DNA of 64,000 bases from assembly GCF_039871875.1 (NCBI RefSeq), contig NZ_JBDPMD010000041.1, positions 24,707 to 88,706 of the forward strand, given 5' to 3'. Below are positions 35,001 through 41,780 of this stretch, piece by piece. The first letter of the stretch is position 1. Every line of letters starts with the position of its first letter. A model generated the notes under the pieces. That model worked only from the letters and a program-made list of their open reading frames with translations. It was not told where the DNA came from and ran no database searches. The DNA is from Sphaerisporangium sp039871875. GTDB lineage: Bacteria; Actinomycetota; Actinomycetes; Streptosporangiales; Streptosporangiaceae. Position numbers and translations under genes: made by a program.

Positions 35001-35691
35001 CTCCGGCAGTGACGACGCCACGGTGCGGGTGTGGGATGCCGGGACTGGTAAACCGGTGCGTACGCTCAGCGGACACGTCGATTCGGTGCTCGCGGTGGCG
35101 GTCGGCCAGGTGGAGGGCAGGCCGGTCGTCATTTCCGGCAGCGGTGACGGTACGGTGCGGGTGTGGGATGCCGGGGGTGGTAAGCCGGTGCGTACGTTGA
35201 GCGGGCACGGCGGTGGTGTGTCTGCGGTGGCGGTGGGGCAGGTGGGGGATAGGCCAGTCATCGTTGCCGGCAGTGACGACAAGAAGGTGCGGGTGTGGGA
35301 TGCGTTGACTGGTAAGTCGGTGCGTACGTTGAGCGGACACGGGGATGTGGTGTCTGCGGTGGCGGTAGGGCAGGTGGGTGGTAGGCCGGTCATTGTCTCC
35401 GGCAGTGACGACAGCACGGTGCGGGTGTGGGATGCGTTGACTGGTAAGTCGGTGCGTACGTTGAGCGGACACGGGGATGTGGTGTCTGCGGTGGCGGTAG
35501 GGCAGGTGGGTGGTAGGCCGGTCATCGTTTCCGGCAGTGACGACAGGACGGTGCGGGTGTGGGATCTGACGCCTCCTAGTGATCTCGAACTTCTTAGGGG
35601 CGTCTGCGCACGCGTCTCGGTTCCTTTCACGCAGGAACAGTGGGAGCAGTACGTCGGGATAGGGGAATCTATCCAGCCGGTTTGCCCCTGA
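32014..35691 (+). CDS. Caspase-like protease, nSTAND ATPase, membrane helix and nine WD40 repeats
   Basis: A 1,225-residue protein with four parts. Residues 1-235 are a caspase-like (peptidase C14) domain with the dyad His94 (YYVGHGL) and Cys147 (LDCCFSGRA). Residues 262-560 are a novel-STAND ATPase with Walker A GPSGAGKSS (309-317), Walker B RVVIADQFEEVF (380-391) and helical ARADFFGRC-type sensors. A membrane helix lies at about 710-733 (VATSLTLVMITAIAIAINAV), followed by a coiled segment. Residues 797-1186 hold nine WD40 repeats of 44 residues. This is the plan of actinobacterial conflict/programmed-death effectors: ligand binding by WD40, ATP-driven oligomerisation, protease activation. 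GTG 32014 has AGGGGGAAC upstream. Codon use changes clearly between the C-ending ATPase part and the G/T-richer WD40 part. Confidence 0.9.
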   Translation: MTPDVSDGLLLARPGARVLLVGSGRYRDGSRLPEVAAVPRTVADLSRCLVDRTGLDPSHLTVLEDPADPQEFGAALVEAATQATDVLVLYYVGHGLLSPRGELHLATHATRDLTTGIPSHQALPYKTVDEVLATCRAATVLVVLDCCFSGRAQAAWRAGLEEVFATVRPGCHVLAAAGPSEAAWAPEGQPHTAMSGALIHLLTGGDPTAGPRLTIDDLHRAVSRDLTDRGLPAPHRKVSESGVRRPFAVNIATGDAEGDDTGQVSPYRGLAAFGPQDAEFFFGRTRLTQTLVDRVAEQLSHAGPLMVVGPSGAGKSSLLRAGLMAALERTPATHVLLFTPGRDPVDALTTRLTALGDPLPACLEDPPGAAPWTPAGPGQRVVIADQFEEVFTLCQDEGRRRLFVAALQEMCANAVVVLALRADFFGRCMSHPELAAALDHPLLVTPMTTAQLREAIEGPARLAGLTLQPGLVDLLMEEIRADMAAAGHGGEILPLLSHALLATWRRREGTTLTTAGYLATGGVTQALARSAETTLESLDLLGRRAARQMLPRLVQLGEGADDTRVRLPRTELLSSANHPPDASSNSEQALAWQVLDRFVAARLITVDADTIQLSHEALIRAWPRLRDWIAADRATLLTRQRLDQQARDWATHDHDPSYLYTGTLLATAEQAYTRWKSDPAKFPPLSELSERFLRAGTEAKDRARHTRRLGVAAVATSLTLVMITAIAIAINAVGTARTAEQQRLAQLSQQVAARSDDLVGIDPVLSRQLAVAAFNLSRTPEARFSLVNTWANPNLLTLSGHGAPVLAVAVGQVEGRSVIVSGSGDATVRVWDAGTGKPVRTLSGHDGGVFAVAVGQVEGRPVMVSGSGDATVRVWDAETGKPVRTLRGHGAGVSAVAVGQVEGRPVIVSGSYDTTVRVWDAGTGKPVRTLSGHVDSVLAVAVGQVEGRSVIVSGSGDATVRVWDAGTGKPVRTLSGHDGGVFAVAVGQVEGRPVMVSGSDDATVRVWDAGTGKPVRTLSGHVDSVLAVAVGQVEGRPVVISGSGDGTVRVWDAGGGKPVRTLSGHGGGVSAVAVGQVGDRPVIVAGSDDKKVRVWDALTGKSVRTLSGHGDVVSAVAVGQVGGRPVIVSGSDDSTVRVWDALTGKSVRTLSGHGDVVSAVAVGQVGGRPVIVSGSDDRTVRVWDLTPPSDLELLRGVCARVSVPFTQEQWEQYVGIGESIQPVCP
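34402..35569 (+). repeat. Nine in-frame 132-bp repeats encoding near-identical WD40 units
   Basis: Units of exactly 132 bases start at 34402, 34534, 34666 and so on. Each encodes a 44-residue WD40 blade with AVAVGQVEGRPVIVSGS and TVRVWDAGTGKPVRTLSGH. Units 1/4, 2/5, 4/6 and 8/9 share the same variable hexamers (DGGV, VDSV, GDVV) and are almost identical in DNA. This indicates recent duplication or gene conversion. Confidence 0.93.
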
Positions 35692-35740
35692 CGCAGGCGC
35701 CTGGCTTTCGCGATAGATGTGGGTTGTGTCGCGAGCCGGG

Positions 35741-36805
35741 TCAGTCGTGGGTGGCCGGATGGGCCGCCATGGGTTCACGGGCGGGGGATCGGCGTTTCAA
35801 GAGGGTCCAGGCGCCGAGGGCCAGGCCGCCCCAGGGGATTTCGATGGTGTAGGTCCAGAAGCCGAAGAGGATGGCGGCGGCGGTGGCTGAGGCGGCGGGT
35901 TCGCCGAAGGTGATCAAGAGGGCGGCTACGCCGCCTTCCATGATGCCGGCGCCGCTGGGGGTGATGACGGCGCTGGTGAGGACGCGGCTGAGGGCGAAGA
36001 CGGCGACGGTTTCCGCGGGGCCGGGGTAGGAACCGGTGGCGGTCAGGCAGGCGGTCATGATGAGGCACTGGAACGCCAGGAAGGCGGTCATGCCGAGTGA
36101 CAGGCCTGGCCAGCGTTTGTGCACGATGTCGGCGGTGTCGGCGCGGAGGCGGTGGATGGCGTCCCTGGCGAAGCGTTCGGCGGGGCGGATCTTGCGGGGG
36201 AGGATCCTCAGTGCTCCGTCCACGGCCCGGCCGAGCAGGTCGGCCGCGCGCTCCCAGTACAGGGCGGCGGCGACCACGGCCACCAGGACGAGGATGGAGA
36301 TCGCGCCTCCCCAGGCCGCCGTGGTCACCCGGGAGTCGGGGATCCGTCCCGCCAGCAGCAGGCCCACGATCCCCACGGCGGGCAGGACGAACCGGAACAG
36401 GGTGTTCCAGATGCCGGTGACCAGCGTGTACACCACCACCGGGCGGGTCGCGAACCCCCAGCCCTTGGTCATCGCGAACGTCAGCGCCACCCCGGCCGCC
36501 CCGCCGAACGGCAGCAGGTTGCTCACCGCGCTCCCGGCGCCGTTCAGCGTCAGCGCCTGGAGGTGGCCGAGGCCGGGCAGGGCCGACGTCATCACGTAGG
36601 TGTACGCCCACAGACTGGCCAGCCAGAGCCCCGCCATCAACAACACCGTCGCCCAGCTCAACGCCGCGAACTGCGCCCCGATGCTCTCCCAGCTCACCGT
36701 GGCCCCGGTGAGGCCGTGCACGATCTCCGGCAGGAACACCACGAGCAGCACCGCCAGCGCCAGTGACCCCACCGACGCCCCGGCCCGCACCCACTTGTTC
36801 CCCAT
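35741..36805 (-). CDS. Lysylphosphatidylglycerol-synthase-type membrane protein (flippase-like)
   Basis: A 354-residue integral membrane protein of the lysyl-PG synthase TM / UPF0104 type, with about eight hydrophobic segments. Typical elements are SLWAYTYVMTSALPGLGHLQ, LNGAGSAVSNLLPFGGAAGV (the family's conserved PFGGxxG), FAMTKGWGFATRPVVVYTL and SRVLTSAVITPSGAGIMEGG near the C-terminus. It lacks the soluble aminoacyl-transferase domain of MprF, so it resembles the flippase half only and may move lipid or lipid-linked substrates. The ATG is at 36805. The gene is convergent to the caspase gene, 49 bases apart, and no partner enzyme is adjacent. Confidence 0.82.
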   Translation of the reverse strand: MGNKWVRAGASVGSLALAVLLVVFLPEIVHGLTGATVSWESIGAQFAALSWATVLLMAGLWLASLWAYTYVMTSALPGLGHLQALTLNGAGSAVSNLLPFGGAAGVALTFAMTKGWGFATRPVVVYTLVTGIWNTLFRFVLPAVGIVGLLLAGRIPDSRVTTAAWGGAISILVLVAVVAAALYWERAADLLGRAVDGALRILPRKIRPAERFARDAIHRLRADTADIVHKRWPGLSLGMTAFLAFQCLIMTACLTATGSYPGPAETVAVFALSRVLTSAVITPSGAGIMEGGVAALLITFGEPAASATAAAILFGFWTYTIEIPWGGLALGAWTLLKRRSPAREPMAAHPATHD

Positions 36806-36918
36806 CCGGCCCCCTCCGCACGTCCCCGGTCACCACCGCTCCGGGCGACCCCTCCAGTCTGCTCGCCGGCCGCCGGCCCGCGCGCCCACGGGTGGGGGCA
36901 ACCGTACCGGCCCGGCCG

Positions 36919-37320
36919 TCACGGGACCCACTCGAACCAGACCGTCAGCCCTCCGGCGGCCTCCCACCCCCAGTCCGAGGAGAGGGACCGGACGAGCCAG
37001 AGCCCGCGGCCGTTCTCGCTGAGCGGGTCCACCTGGAGCGGGACCGGGGGGAGGGGGACGGCGGGCCCGGCGTCCGTCACCTCCACGCGCACCGTCCGGC
37101 CGTCGTCGAACAGCCGGACCCGCACGACGCCCCCCGGCACGCGGCCGGAGTCCGAGTGGTTCACGGCGTTCGCCACGAGCTCGCCGGTCAGCAGCTCGAC
37201 GTCGTCCGCCATCCGTCGCCCCGAGGCCAGGAGGGCGCCCCGGACGTACGCACGGGCGAGCGGCACCGAGGCCGTGGCGCCCGGCAGGTCGACGGTGCCG
37301 AGGAGTCCTGTGGTCCTCAT
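36919..37320 (-). CDS. ATP-binding GHKL protein, RsbW/SpoIIAB anti-sigma-like
   Basis: A 133-residue stand-alone histidine-kinase-type ATPase. The N-box is LLTGELVANAVNHS, the G1 box VEVTDAGPAVP and the G2 region ENGRGLWLVRSLSSDWGW, as in the actinobacterial HATPase_c_2 family of serine-kinase anti-sigma factors. It would bind ATP and phosphorylate an anti-sigma antagonist or sequester a sigma factor. Its start overlaps the end of the upstream 88-residue gene by 4 bases. Together with the divergent XRE/DUF397 pair it forms the common actinomycete arrangement in which such ATPases accompany helix-turn-helix regulators. Confidence 0.85.
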   Translation of the reverse strand: MRTTGLLGTVDLPGATASVPLARAYVRGALLASGRRMADDVELLTGELVANAVNHSDSGRVPGGVVRVRLFDDGRTVRVEVTDAGPAVPLPPVPLQVDPLSENGRGLWLVRSLSSDWGWEAAGGLTVWFEWVP

Positions 37321-37583
37321 CGCGCGGCTTCCATGATCTGGTCGGCCGCGTCGTCCGCCAGCGCCCGGGCCCGCTGGTCGCGGCCCCGGCCCCAGGTGAA
37401 GTACCAGCGGCCGTCATGGCAGGACGCCATCACTTTGAGCGCTCCGGGTATGCGATAAAGCACGAGAACAGGGTCTTGTCCCCGCGAGAGGTCCACCGCT
37501 CCGCTTATTCCGCGTTTATGCAAATCCCACGCCAATCGGACAAGGTGAATGTATTGCTCTTCCTGCCGATCGCGCGCTTTCAT
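37317..37583 (-). CDS. Small hypothetical protein coupled to the ATP-binding protein
   Basis: An 88-residue soluble protein. It carries RLAWDLHKRGISGAVDLSRG and RIPGALKVMASCHDGRWYFT, then a basic C-terminus (RGRDQRARALADDAADQIM). The Trp/Tyr-rich core followed by a helix is reminiscent of the small protein at 51851-52150 (DGEWWFWLSWAGRIG), so both may belong to one family of small regulator partners. The ATG at 37583 begins the operon, and the stop overlaps the next start by 4 bases. Function is unknown. Confidence 0.7.
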   Translation of the reverse strand: MKARDRQEEQYIHLVRLAWDLHKRGISGAVDLSRGQDPVLVLYRIPGALKVMASCHDGRWYFTWGRGRDQRARALADDAADQIMEAAR

Positions 37584-37739
37584 GGGACCACCCGTGGCCT
37601 TTCATCTGATGAATTCGCCCTCTAAGGGTGCAGGTCATCGGGTAGTTTTGACTTTGGAAACAGTTCACGGTCTTCACACACTAATCGTGAGACCGCCCCC
37701 GCTCCGTGAGATCACGTGAGATCGCTGGAGAACCCGGAT

Positions 37740-38555
37740 ATGCCGAATCCCATAGAGATCAACCCCGAGGAATCCCCCCTGGCGCGTTTCGCGTACGAGG
37801 TCCGCAGGCACCGCATGAAAGCTGGCTGGACCCAACGGCAACTCGCCCATATGCTCACCGTCTCCACGAGCGCGGTCGGCATGCTGGAGACCGTCAGACG
37901 CAAGCCCGACCGCCGTTTCGCCGACGCCTGCGACAAGCTGTTCAAACTGGACGGCGTCTTCCACGAGCTGTGGAAGCAGACCCGCTGGGAGATGGCCCCC
38001 GAGCACTTCCGCGACTTCATGGAAATGGAGGCGCAGGCCTCAGCGCTGCTCACCTGGGATCCCCTCTTGATCCCTGGCCTCTTCCAGACTGAGTCGTACG
38101 CCCGGCGGGTCTTCGAGGACGAACCGGAGATCACACCCGAGCTGATAGAACAACGGGTGGCGCACCGTATGCAGCGTCAGGCCATGCTGGGACGCGAGAG
38201 GGCTCCCATGGTCTGGAGTCTTATCGACGAAGGAGCTCTCCGCCGTCCTATGGGTGACGTGAACCTGATGCGCGCGCAACTCGAACGGCTTCTGGAGATG
38301 GCCGCCCATCCGCGAGTGACCATCCAAATCATCCCCTATGCCGCATGGTCCGCCGTCGGCCTGCAAACCGCCTTCATGATTGCCGAACTGCGCGGAGTAG
38401 CGTATAGCGTATATATCGAAAGCACACCGCGCGGCCTCACGGTCGGCGACCGCGGCACCGTAACGGCGTTGGTGGGGCGCTACCACGCCGTACGAGCGGC
38501 GGCGCTCCCGAAGAATCTTTCGCTGGGCATCATCAAGGATGTGATGACGCAATGA
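37740..38555 (+). CDS. XRE-family regulator with DUF5753 ligand domain
   Basis: A 271-residue regulator. The N-terminal helix-turn-helix spans about residues 14-65 (FAYEVRRHRMKAGWTQRQLA, LTVSTSAVGMLETVRRKPDR) and the rest is the DUF5753 domain with LTWDPLLIPGLFQTESYARR and RVTIQIIPYAAWSAVGLQTA. These proteins pair with DUF397 proteins in actinomycetes and act as developmental or toxin-antitoxin-like regulators (the Scr1/BldB-type system). I chose the ATG at 37740, with GGAG 9 bases upstream, over the GTG at 37716. The stop overlaps the DUF397 start (ATGA), so the two are co-translated. Confidence 0.88.
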   Translation: MPNPIEINPEESPLARFAYEVRRHRMKAGWTQRQLAHMLTVSTSAVGMLETVRRKPDRRFADACDKLFKLDGVFHELWKQTRWEMAPEHFRDFMEMEAQASALLTWDPLLIPGLFQTESYARRVFEDEPEITPELIEQRVAHRMQRQAMLGRERAPMVWSLIDEGALRRPMGDVNLMRAQLERLLEMAAHPRVTIQIIPYAAWSAVGLQTAFMIAELRGVAYSVYIESTPRGLTVGDRGTVTALVGRYHAVRAAALPKNLSLGIIKDVMTQ

Positions 38556-38746
38556 ATCTCAGTGGCGCGAAGTGGCGGAAGTCCTCCCGATCCAGCGGTG
38601 ACGGCGGACAGTGTGTCGAGGTGGCCACCAACCTGCCGGGTGTCGTCGCCGTCCGGGACAGCAAGAACCCGGACGGGCCCGCGCTGGTCGTCCCTCCGGC
38701 CGAGTGGGGCGCGTTCCTGCGCGGGACGAAGGACGGCTGGGCCTGA
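38552..38746 (+). CDS. DUF397 domain protein
   Basis: A 64-residue DUF397 protein with the complete family pattern: WRKSSRSSGDGGQCVEVA, then VVAVRDSKNPDGPALVVPP and the Trp/Phe-rich end EWGAFLRG. DUF397 proteins are small partners of XRE/DUF5753 regulators. Translation starts at the ATGA overlap with the upstream regulator gene. They are thought to be inhibited by, or to bind, the regulator; the exact role here is not known. Confidence 0.9.
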   Translation: MNLSGAKWRKSSRSSGDGGQCVEVATNLPGVVAVRDSKNPDGPALVVPPAEWGAFLRGTKDGWA

Positions 38747-38797
38747 GGGGCAGGACTTTCCACGCGCTCGGGCCGGGACGGCCGGGACTCTTCGGCC

Positions 38798-40069
38798 TCA
38801 GCCGGTGACCGCGGTGGTCTCCCACAGGGCGGACAGGGGGAGCGCGTGCATGTTCTCGCCGAAGGGAAGTTGTTGCCGGCCCGCGTAGAGGACGAAACCG
38901 GCGATCATGCGGTCACCGAGTTTGCGGGACAGGTGGCGGAGTCCTCTGAAGTCGTCGGCGCGTACGGTCTCGGTCGCCTTGACCTCGATGCCGATGACTT
39001 CGCCGGAGGCTCGTTCCAGGATGCCGTCCACTTCCACCTGATCCCGGTCCCGGTAGTGGTAAAGCCGTACCGGCTCCTCTGACCACGTCAGTTGGCGGGC
39101 CAGCTCGCCGAGGGCGAAGTTCTCCATCAGCGGGCCGATCGGCGCCGTTATGTCGGTGACCCGCGACGGGGTGAGGCCGGCGAGATGAGCTCCCAGGCCG
39201 GAGTCGACGACGAGGAGTTTGGGCGTCGCGATCGCACGTGTGGTCGTGTTGGAGGACCATGCGGGTATCCGTCTGACGACATACACGAGGTCGAGCAGCT
39301 CGATGTACCGTCGCACGGTGTTGCCGGGCAGTCCCAGGTCACGGCTGATGTTGTCGATCACCGCCAGGCCACCCATGCGGCCACCGAGGACATTGAGCAG
39401 ACGCCGCATGTCAGTGGGGCGTTCGATGTCGGACACCTGTCTCACGTCGCGGTTGATCAGATCGGAGATGTAGGACTCGAAGAAGCGCGCTCTCCTCCGG
39501 TGCGTGGGCCGGTGGACCGCCTCCGGGTAGCCGCCTCGCAGCGCGCGGTCCAGATAATCGGCTCGCCGGAGAGTGGACGCAGGGACCTTGAGGTCCGGAC
39601 CACTCCGGAAAGCGGCGTCGACGAAGCCATCGGCGCTCTGCTCGATCTCCCCCTGCGAAAGAGGCCACAGTTCGATCGTTTCGGATCGCCCGGGAAGCGC
39701 GTCCGGAAGGTCGCGGAGCCCGAGCAACCGCGCGGACCCGGTCAGGAGGAAGCGTCCAGGGCGTGGGTCGGCGTCCACCTCGCGCTTGATGGACAGGAGG
39801 AGGTCGGGCACGCGCTGGATCTCGTCGATGAGGAGGAGCCCGTCGTGGTGCACGACTCCGTCCGGGTCCTGCCGCGCCGCGGCGCGTGCAGCCGCCTGGT
39901 CCAGGTAGATCTCCCGGGATCCCGCGGTCCGCCGGGCGATCGCCTGCGCCAGGGTGCTCTTGCCGACCTGCCGGGCACCGTTGATCACTACTACTCGGGT
40001 GTCGGTCAGTGCCTCAAGCGCCATGCCATGGGCCCGCCGAGGAAAGAGTGCGAGTTCGTCCACGTCCAC
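38798..40069 (-). CDS. AAA ATPase with DUF4143 nuclease-like domain
   Basis: A 423-residue P-loop ATPase of the ATP-binding/DUF4143 type. It has Walker A NGARQVGKSTLAQ (about 30-38), Walker B GLLLIDEIQRVPDLLLSI and sensor RFLLTGSARLL in the N-terminal AAA half. A winged-helix middle follows (NISRDLGLPGNTVRRYIELL). The DUF4143 end contains DQVEVDGILERASGEVIGIE followed by VKAT, a D...E-x-K pattern like restriction-endonuclease folds. Such proteins are frequent in mobile or defence-like settings with unknown function. The ATG start is at 40069, immediately downstream of a palindromic iteron array (40100-40185), which may autoregulate it. Confidence 0.87.
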   Translation of the reverse strand: MDVDELALFPRRAHGMALEALTDTRVVVINGARQVGKSTLAQAIARRTAGSREIYLDQAAARAAARQDPDGVVHHDGLLLIDEIQRVPDLLLSIKREVDADPRPGRFLLTGSARLLGLRDLPDALPGRSETIELWPLSQGEIEQSADGFVDAAFRSGPDLKVPASTLRRADYLDRALRGGYPEAVHRPTHRRRARFFESYISDLINRDVRQVSDIERPTDMRRLLNVLGGRMGGLAVIDNISRDLGLPGNTVRRYIELLDLVYVVRRIPAWSSNTTTRAIATPKLLVVDSGLGAHLAGLTPSRVTDITAPIGPLMENFALGELARQLTWSEEPVRLYHYRDRDQVEVDGILERASGEVIGIEVKATETVRADDFRGLRHLSRKLGDRMIAGFVLYAGRQQLPFGENMHALPLSALWETTAVTG

Positions 40070-40099
40070 GGTGTCAGACTAGACGTGGCCGCCCATCTG

Positions 40100-40185
40100 C
40101 GTGGCAGATCTGCCGAAGGTGACGTGGCGGTTCTGCCGAGAGGTTCGTGGCGGATCTGCCGCATCATCTGTCGTGGATTCGCCGG
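40100..40185. repeat. 23-bp iterons with palindromic CGTGGCRGWTCTGCCG core upstream of the AAA/DUF4143 gene
   Basis: CGTGGCAGATCTGCCG (40100-40115), CGTGGCGGTTCTGCCG (40123-40138) and CGTGGCGGATCTGCCG (40146-40161) repeat every 23 bases, followed by a degenerate CGTGGATTCGCCGG (40172-40185). GGCAGATCTGCC inside the first copy is a perfect 12-bp palindrome. The array lies between the DUF4143 gene start and the end of the next minus-strand gene. Periodicity near two helical turns fits cooperative protein binding on one DNA face. Confidence 0.8.
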
Positions 40186-40186
40186 C

Positions 40187-41146
40187 TCAGGATCCGCCTC
40201 GAAGCCTGGGGAGGGGGGTGGCGTAGGAGACCCGGCGCCGTTCGCGTCTGAGTTTCTGCGCCACGTCCACCAGGGCGGTGAGCACGATCAGGACGATCAC
40301 GGTCTTGGTGATCTGGTCGGCGGGGCGGGCGGTGAAGATGTCGCCTGCCAGCAGGATCCAGGTCAGGAGGCCGCAGATCACCAGGTTCATCGCGATGTCG
40401 ATGCGGCGGGTCGAGGGGCGCCAGCGGCCGTGGACGATCAGGACGGCGAACAGGGCCAGGTGCAGGACCATCGCGGTCAGGAGCCAGGGGGCGCGGTGGT
40501 GGTAGAAGTCGTCGTCGTAGGTGAGGGGGTTGACGGGGAGGCGGCCGCCGGTGACCAGGTCGAGGGCGGCTGGGGGGTCGAGCAGGACGAGGGTGCCGCA
40601 GACGAAGAAGATCAGGGCGGCGGTGCGGGCGGGGCGGTTGATGTGGTCGCGGTCGGCGGGTCTTGGTTTCCAGGTGGCGCGGGACGGGCGGCGGCGGCGG
40701 GTCCAGGCGGCGAGGGCGAAGAAGAGGAGCACGACGCCGGGCCACCACAGGGACGGGATCGCGACGCCGAGCCACCAGCTCTGCAGGACGATGAGGGCGT
40801 CGTCCAGTGAACCGGCCGGGTGGCGGCGCAGGACGTCGAGGAGGCCGAGCAGCCAGATGACGGCCATGCCGATCACGGTGACGCGCAGGAAGCGGCGGGT
40901 GTCGGCGGGATCGATGATGGGGTGGGCGGGGCGGTAGCGCGCGGCGACCTCGGCCGGTCTGCCGAACGCGATGAGCATGTCGTGGGCCGTGCGCTCGTCG
41001 GGGTCGTGCCCCGCCTCGGCGGCCCGGTCGGAGAGCTCGTCGTGGAGCAGGGTGCGCAGTTCCCGTGCCACGTCGGCGCGTTGCGTCCTCGGTAACAGCC
41101 GGGCGACGTCCGAGATGTAGCTCTCGATGAGTTCGTTGGCGTTCAT
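40187..41146 (-). CDS. Integral membrane protein with N-terminal HAAS-like domain, partner of PadR
   Basis: A 319-residue protein. Residues 1-90 are a soluble helical segment (LIESYISDVARLLPRTQRAD, HDELSDRAAEAGHDPDERTA, MLIAFGRPAEVAARYRP) that matches the HAAS/DUF1700-type signalling domain. Five or six membrane helices follow (for example VTVIGMAVIWLLGLLDVL and LLTAMVLHLALFAVLIVHGR). Such proteins occur downstream of PadR regulators and act as membrane sensors or modulators. The ATG at 41146 overlaps the PadR stop by 4 bases. Confidence 0.82.
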   Translation of the reverse strand: MNANELIESYISDVARLLPRTQRADVARELRTLLHDELSDRAAEAGHDPDERTAHDMLIAFGRPAEVAARYRPAHPIIDPADTRRFLRVTVIGMAVIWLLGLLDVLRRHPAGSLDDALIVLQSWWLGVAIPSLWWPGVVLLFFALAAWTRRRRPSRATWKPRPADRDHINRPARTAALIFFVCGTLVLLDPPAALDLVTGGRLPVNPLTYDDDFYHHRAPWLLTAMVLHLALFAVLIVHGRWRPSTRRIDIAMNLVICGLLTWILLAGDIFTARPADQITKTVIVLIVLTALVDVAQKLRRERRRVSYATPLPRLRGGS

Positions 41147-41487
41147 GTGGATTCCCCGTCCAGAAGAATGCTCATGGTGTCGTTCAGCCCCCGCCAGCTC
41201 TTGGCGAGCCGCTCGTACAGCCGCCGCCCCTCGTCGCTGAGCGCGTAGTAGCGGCGCGGTGGGCCGTCGCCGGTCCGCCACTCGCTGGTCAGCACCCCCT
41301 GCGCCTCCAGCCGCCGCAGCAGCGGGTACAGCGTGCCCTCCTCGATCGCCATTCCCTTGTCCAGCAGCGATTGGCGCAGTTCGTAGCCGTACCGGAACGT
41401 GTGCAACTGGGAGAGTGCCGCGAGGACGATGACCCCTCTGCGCAGCTCCAGTTCGAGCTTCTCGAACACCCCGTCCCGTTCTCCCAT
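41143..41487 (-). CDS. PadR-family transcriptional regulator
   Basis: A 114-residue winged-helix regulator of the PadR type. It includes RRGVIVLAALSQLHTFRYGY, LLDKGMAIEEGTLYPLLRRL (helix-turn-helix), LTSEWRTGDGPPRRYYALSD (wing) and a short dimerising helix at the end. The ATG at 41487 lies inside a 26-bp near-palindrome, so this gene has no room for a ribosome site and may be translated from a leaderless mRNA. An upstream in-frame alternative at 41526 would pass through the operator. The next gene (HAAS-like membrane protein) overlaps it by 4 bases and is probably co-regulated. Confidence 0.87.
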   Translation of the reverse strand: MGERDGVFEKLELELRRGVIVLAALSQLHTFRYGYELRQSLLDKGMAIEEGTLYPLLRRLEAQGVLTSEWRTGDGPPRRYYALSDEGRRLYERLAKSWRGLNDTMSILLDGEST

Positions 41488-41512
41488 GTGCCGCACAGTA
41501 CTGTGTGGCACA
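41487..41512. promoter_or_regulatory. Near-perfect 26-bp palindrome overlapping the PadR start codon
   Basis: The 26 bases 41487-41512 read TGTGCC-G-CACAG-TA-CTGTG-T-GGCACA, differing from perfect symmetry at one pair. The padR start codon begins at its edge. This is the expected position of an autoregulatory PadR operator. Confidence 0.8.
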
Positions 41513-41564
41513 CAGCATGGCAACATGCGGCGGGGCGATGTCTTCGGCGGGCACCATTGGCGGT

Positions 41565-41780
41565 GTGCGGTTGTGGACGGTGCAGCACCGGGCGGTGGTC
41601 GAGGTGCTGGAGAGGGCCGGTGAGCTGACCGGCGACTGAGCGCGGACGATGAGTGCCTCGTACCGGCCCGCCGGACGAGTTCGTCGTGCTCAGTTCGTAT
41701 CGGCGGTGGAACGACTTCCTCTGCGCCCGTGGGTGCTGGGGGTGCGGGCCTTCGAGCCGTCGGAGGAGCCGGAGGGTTAG
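41565..41780 (+). pseudogene. Remnant of a DUF3841-like gene
   Basis: GTG at 41565 opens VRLWTVQHRAVVEVLERAGE, the characteristic start of DUF3841 proteins (MRLWTIQ...), but a TGA stops it after 24 codons. In another frame from 41653 the sequence reads VPRTGPPDEFVVLSSYRRWN followed by DFLC, resembling the family's DRVLLSDFDxWHxVLN block. A third frame to 41780 (LRPWVLGVRAFEPSEEPEG) may be its end. The middle 60-100 codons of the family are missing. So this is a decayed gene with at least one deletion and one frameshift. Confidence 0.6.

Noticed and set aside
38798..40069. Mobile element or integron signature at the DUF4143 gene
   Set aside because: There is no integrase, transposase or terminal inverted repeat; the iterons alone do not prove mobility.
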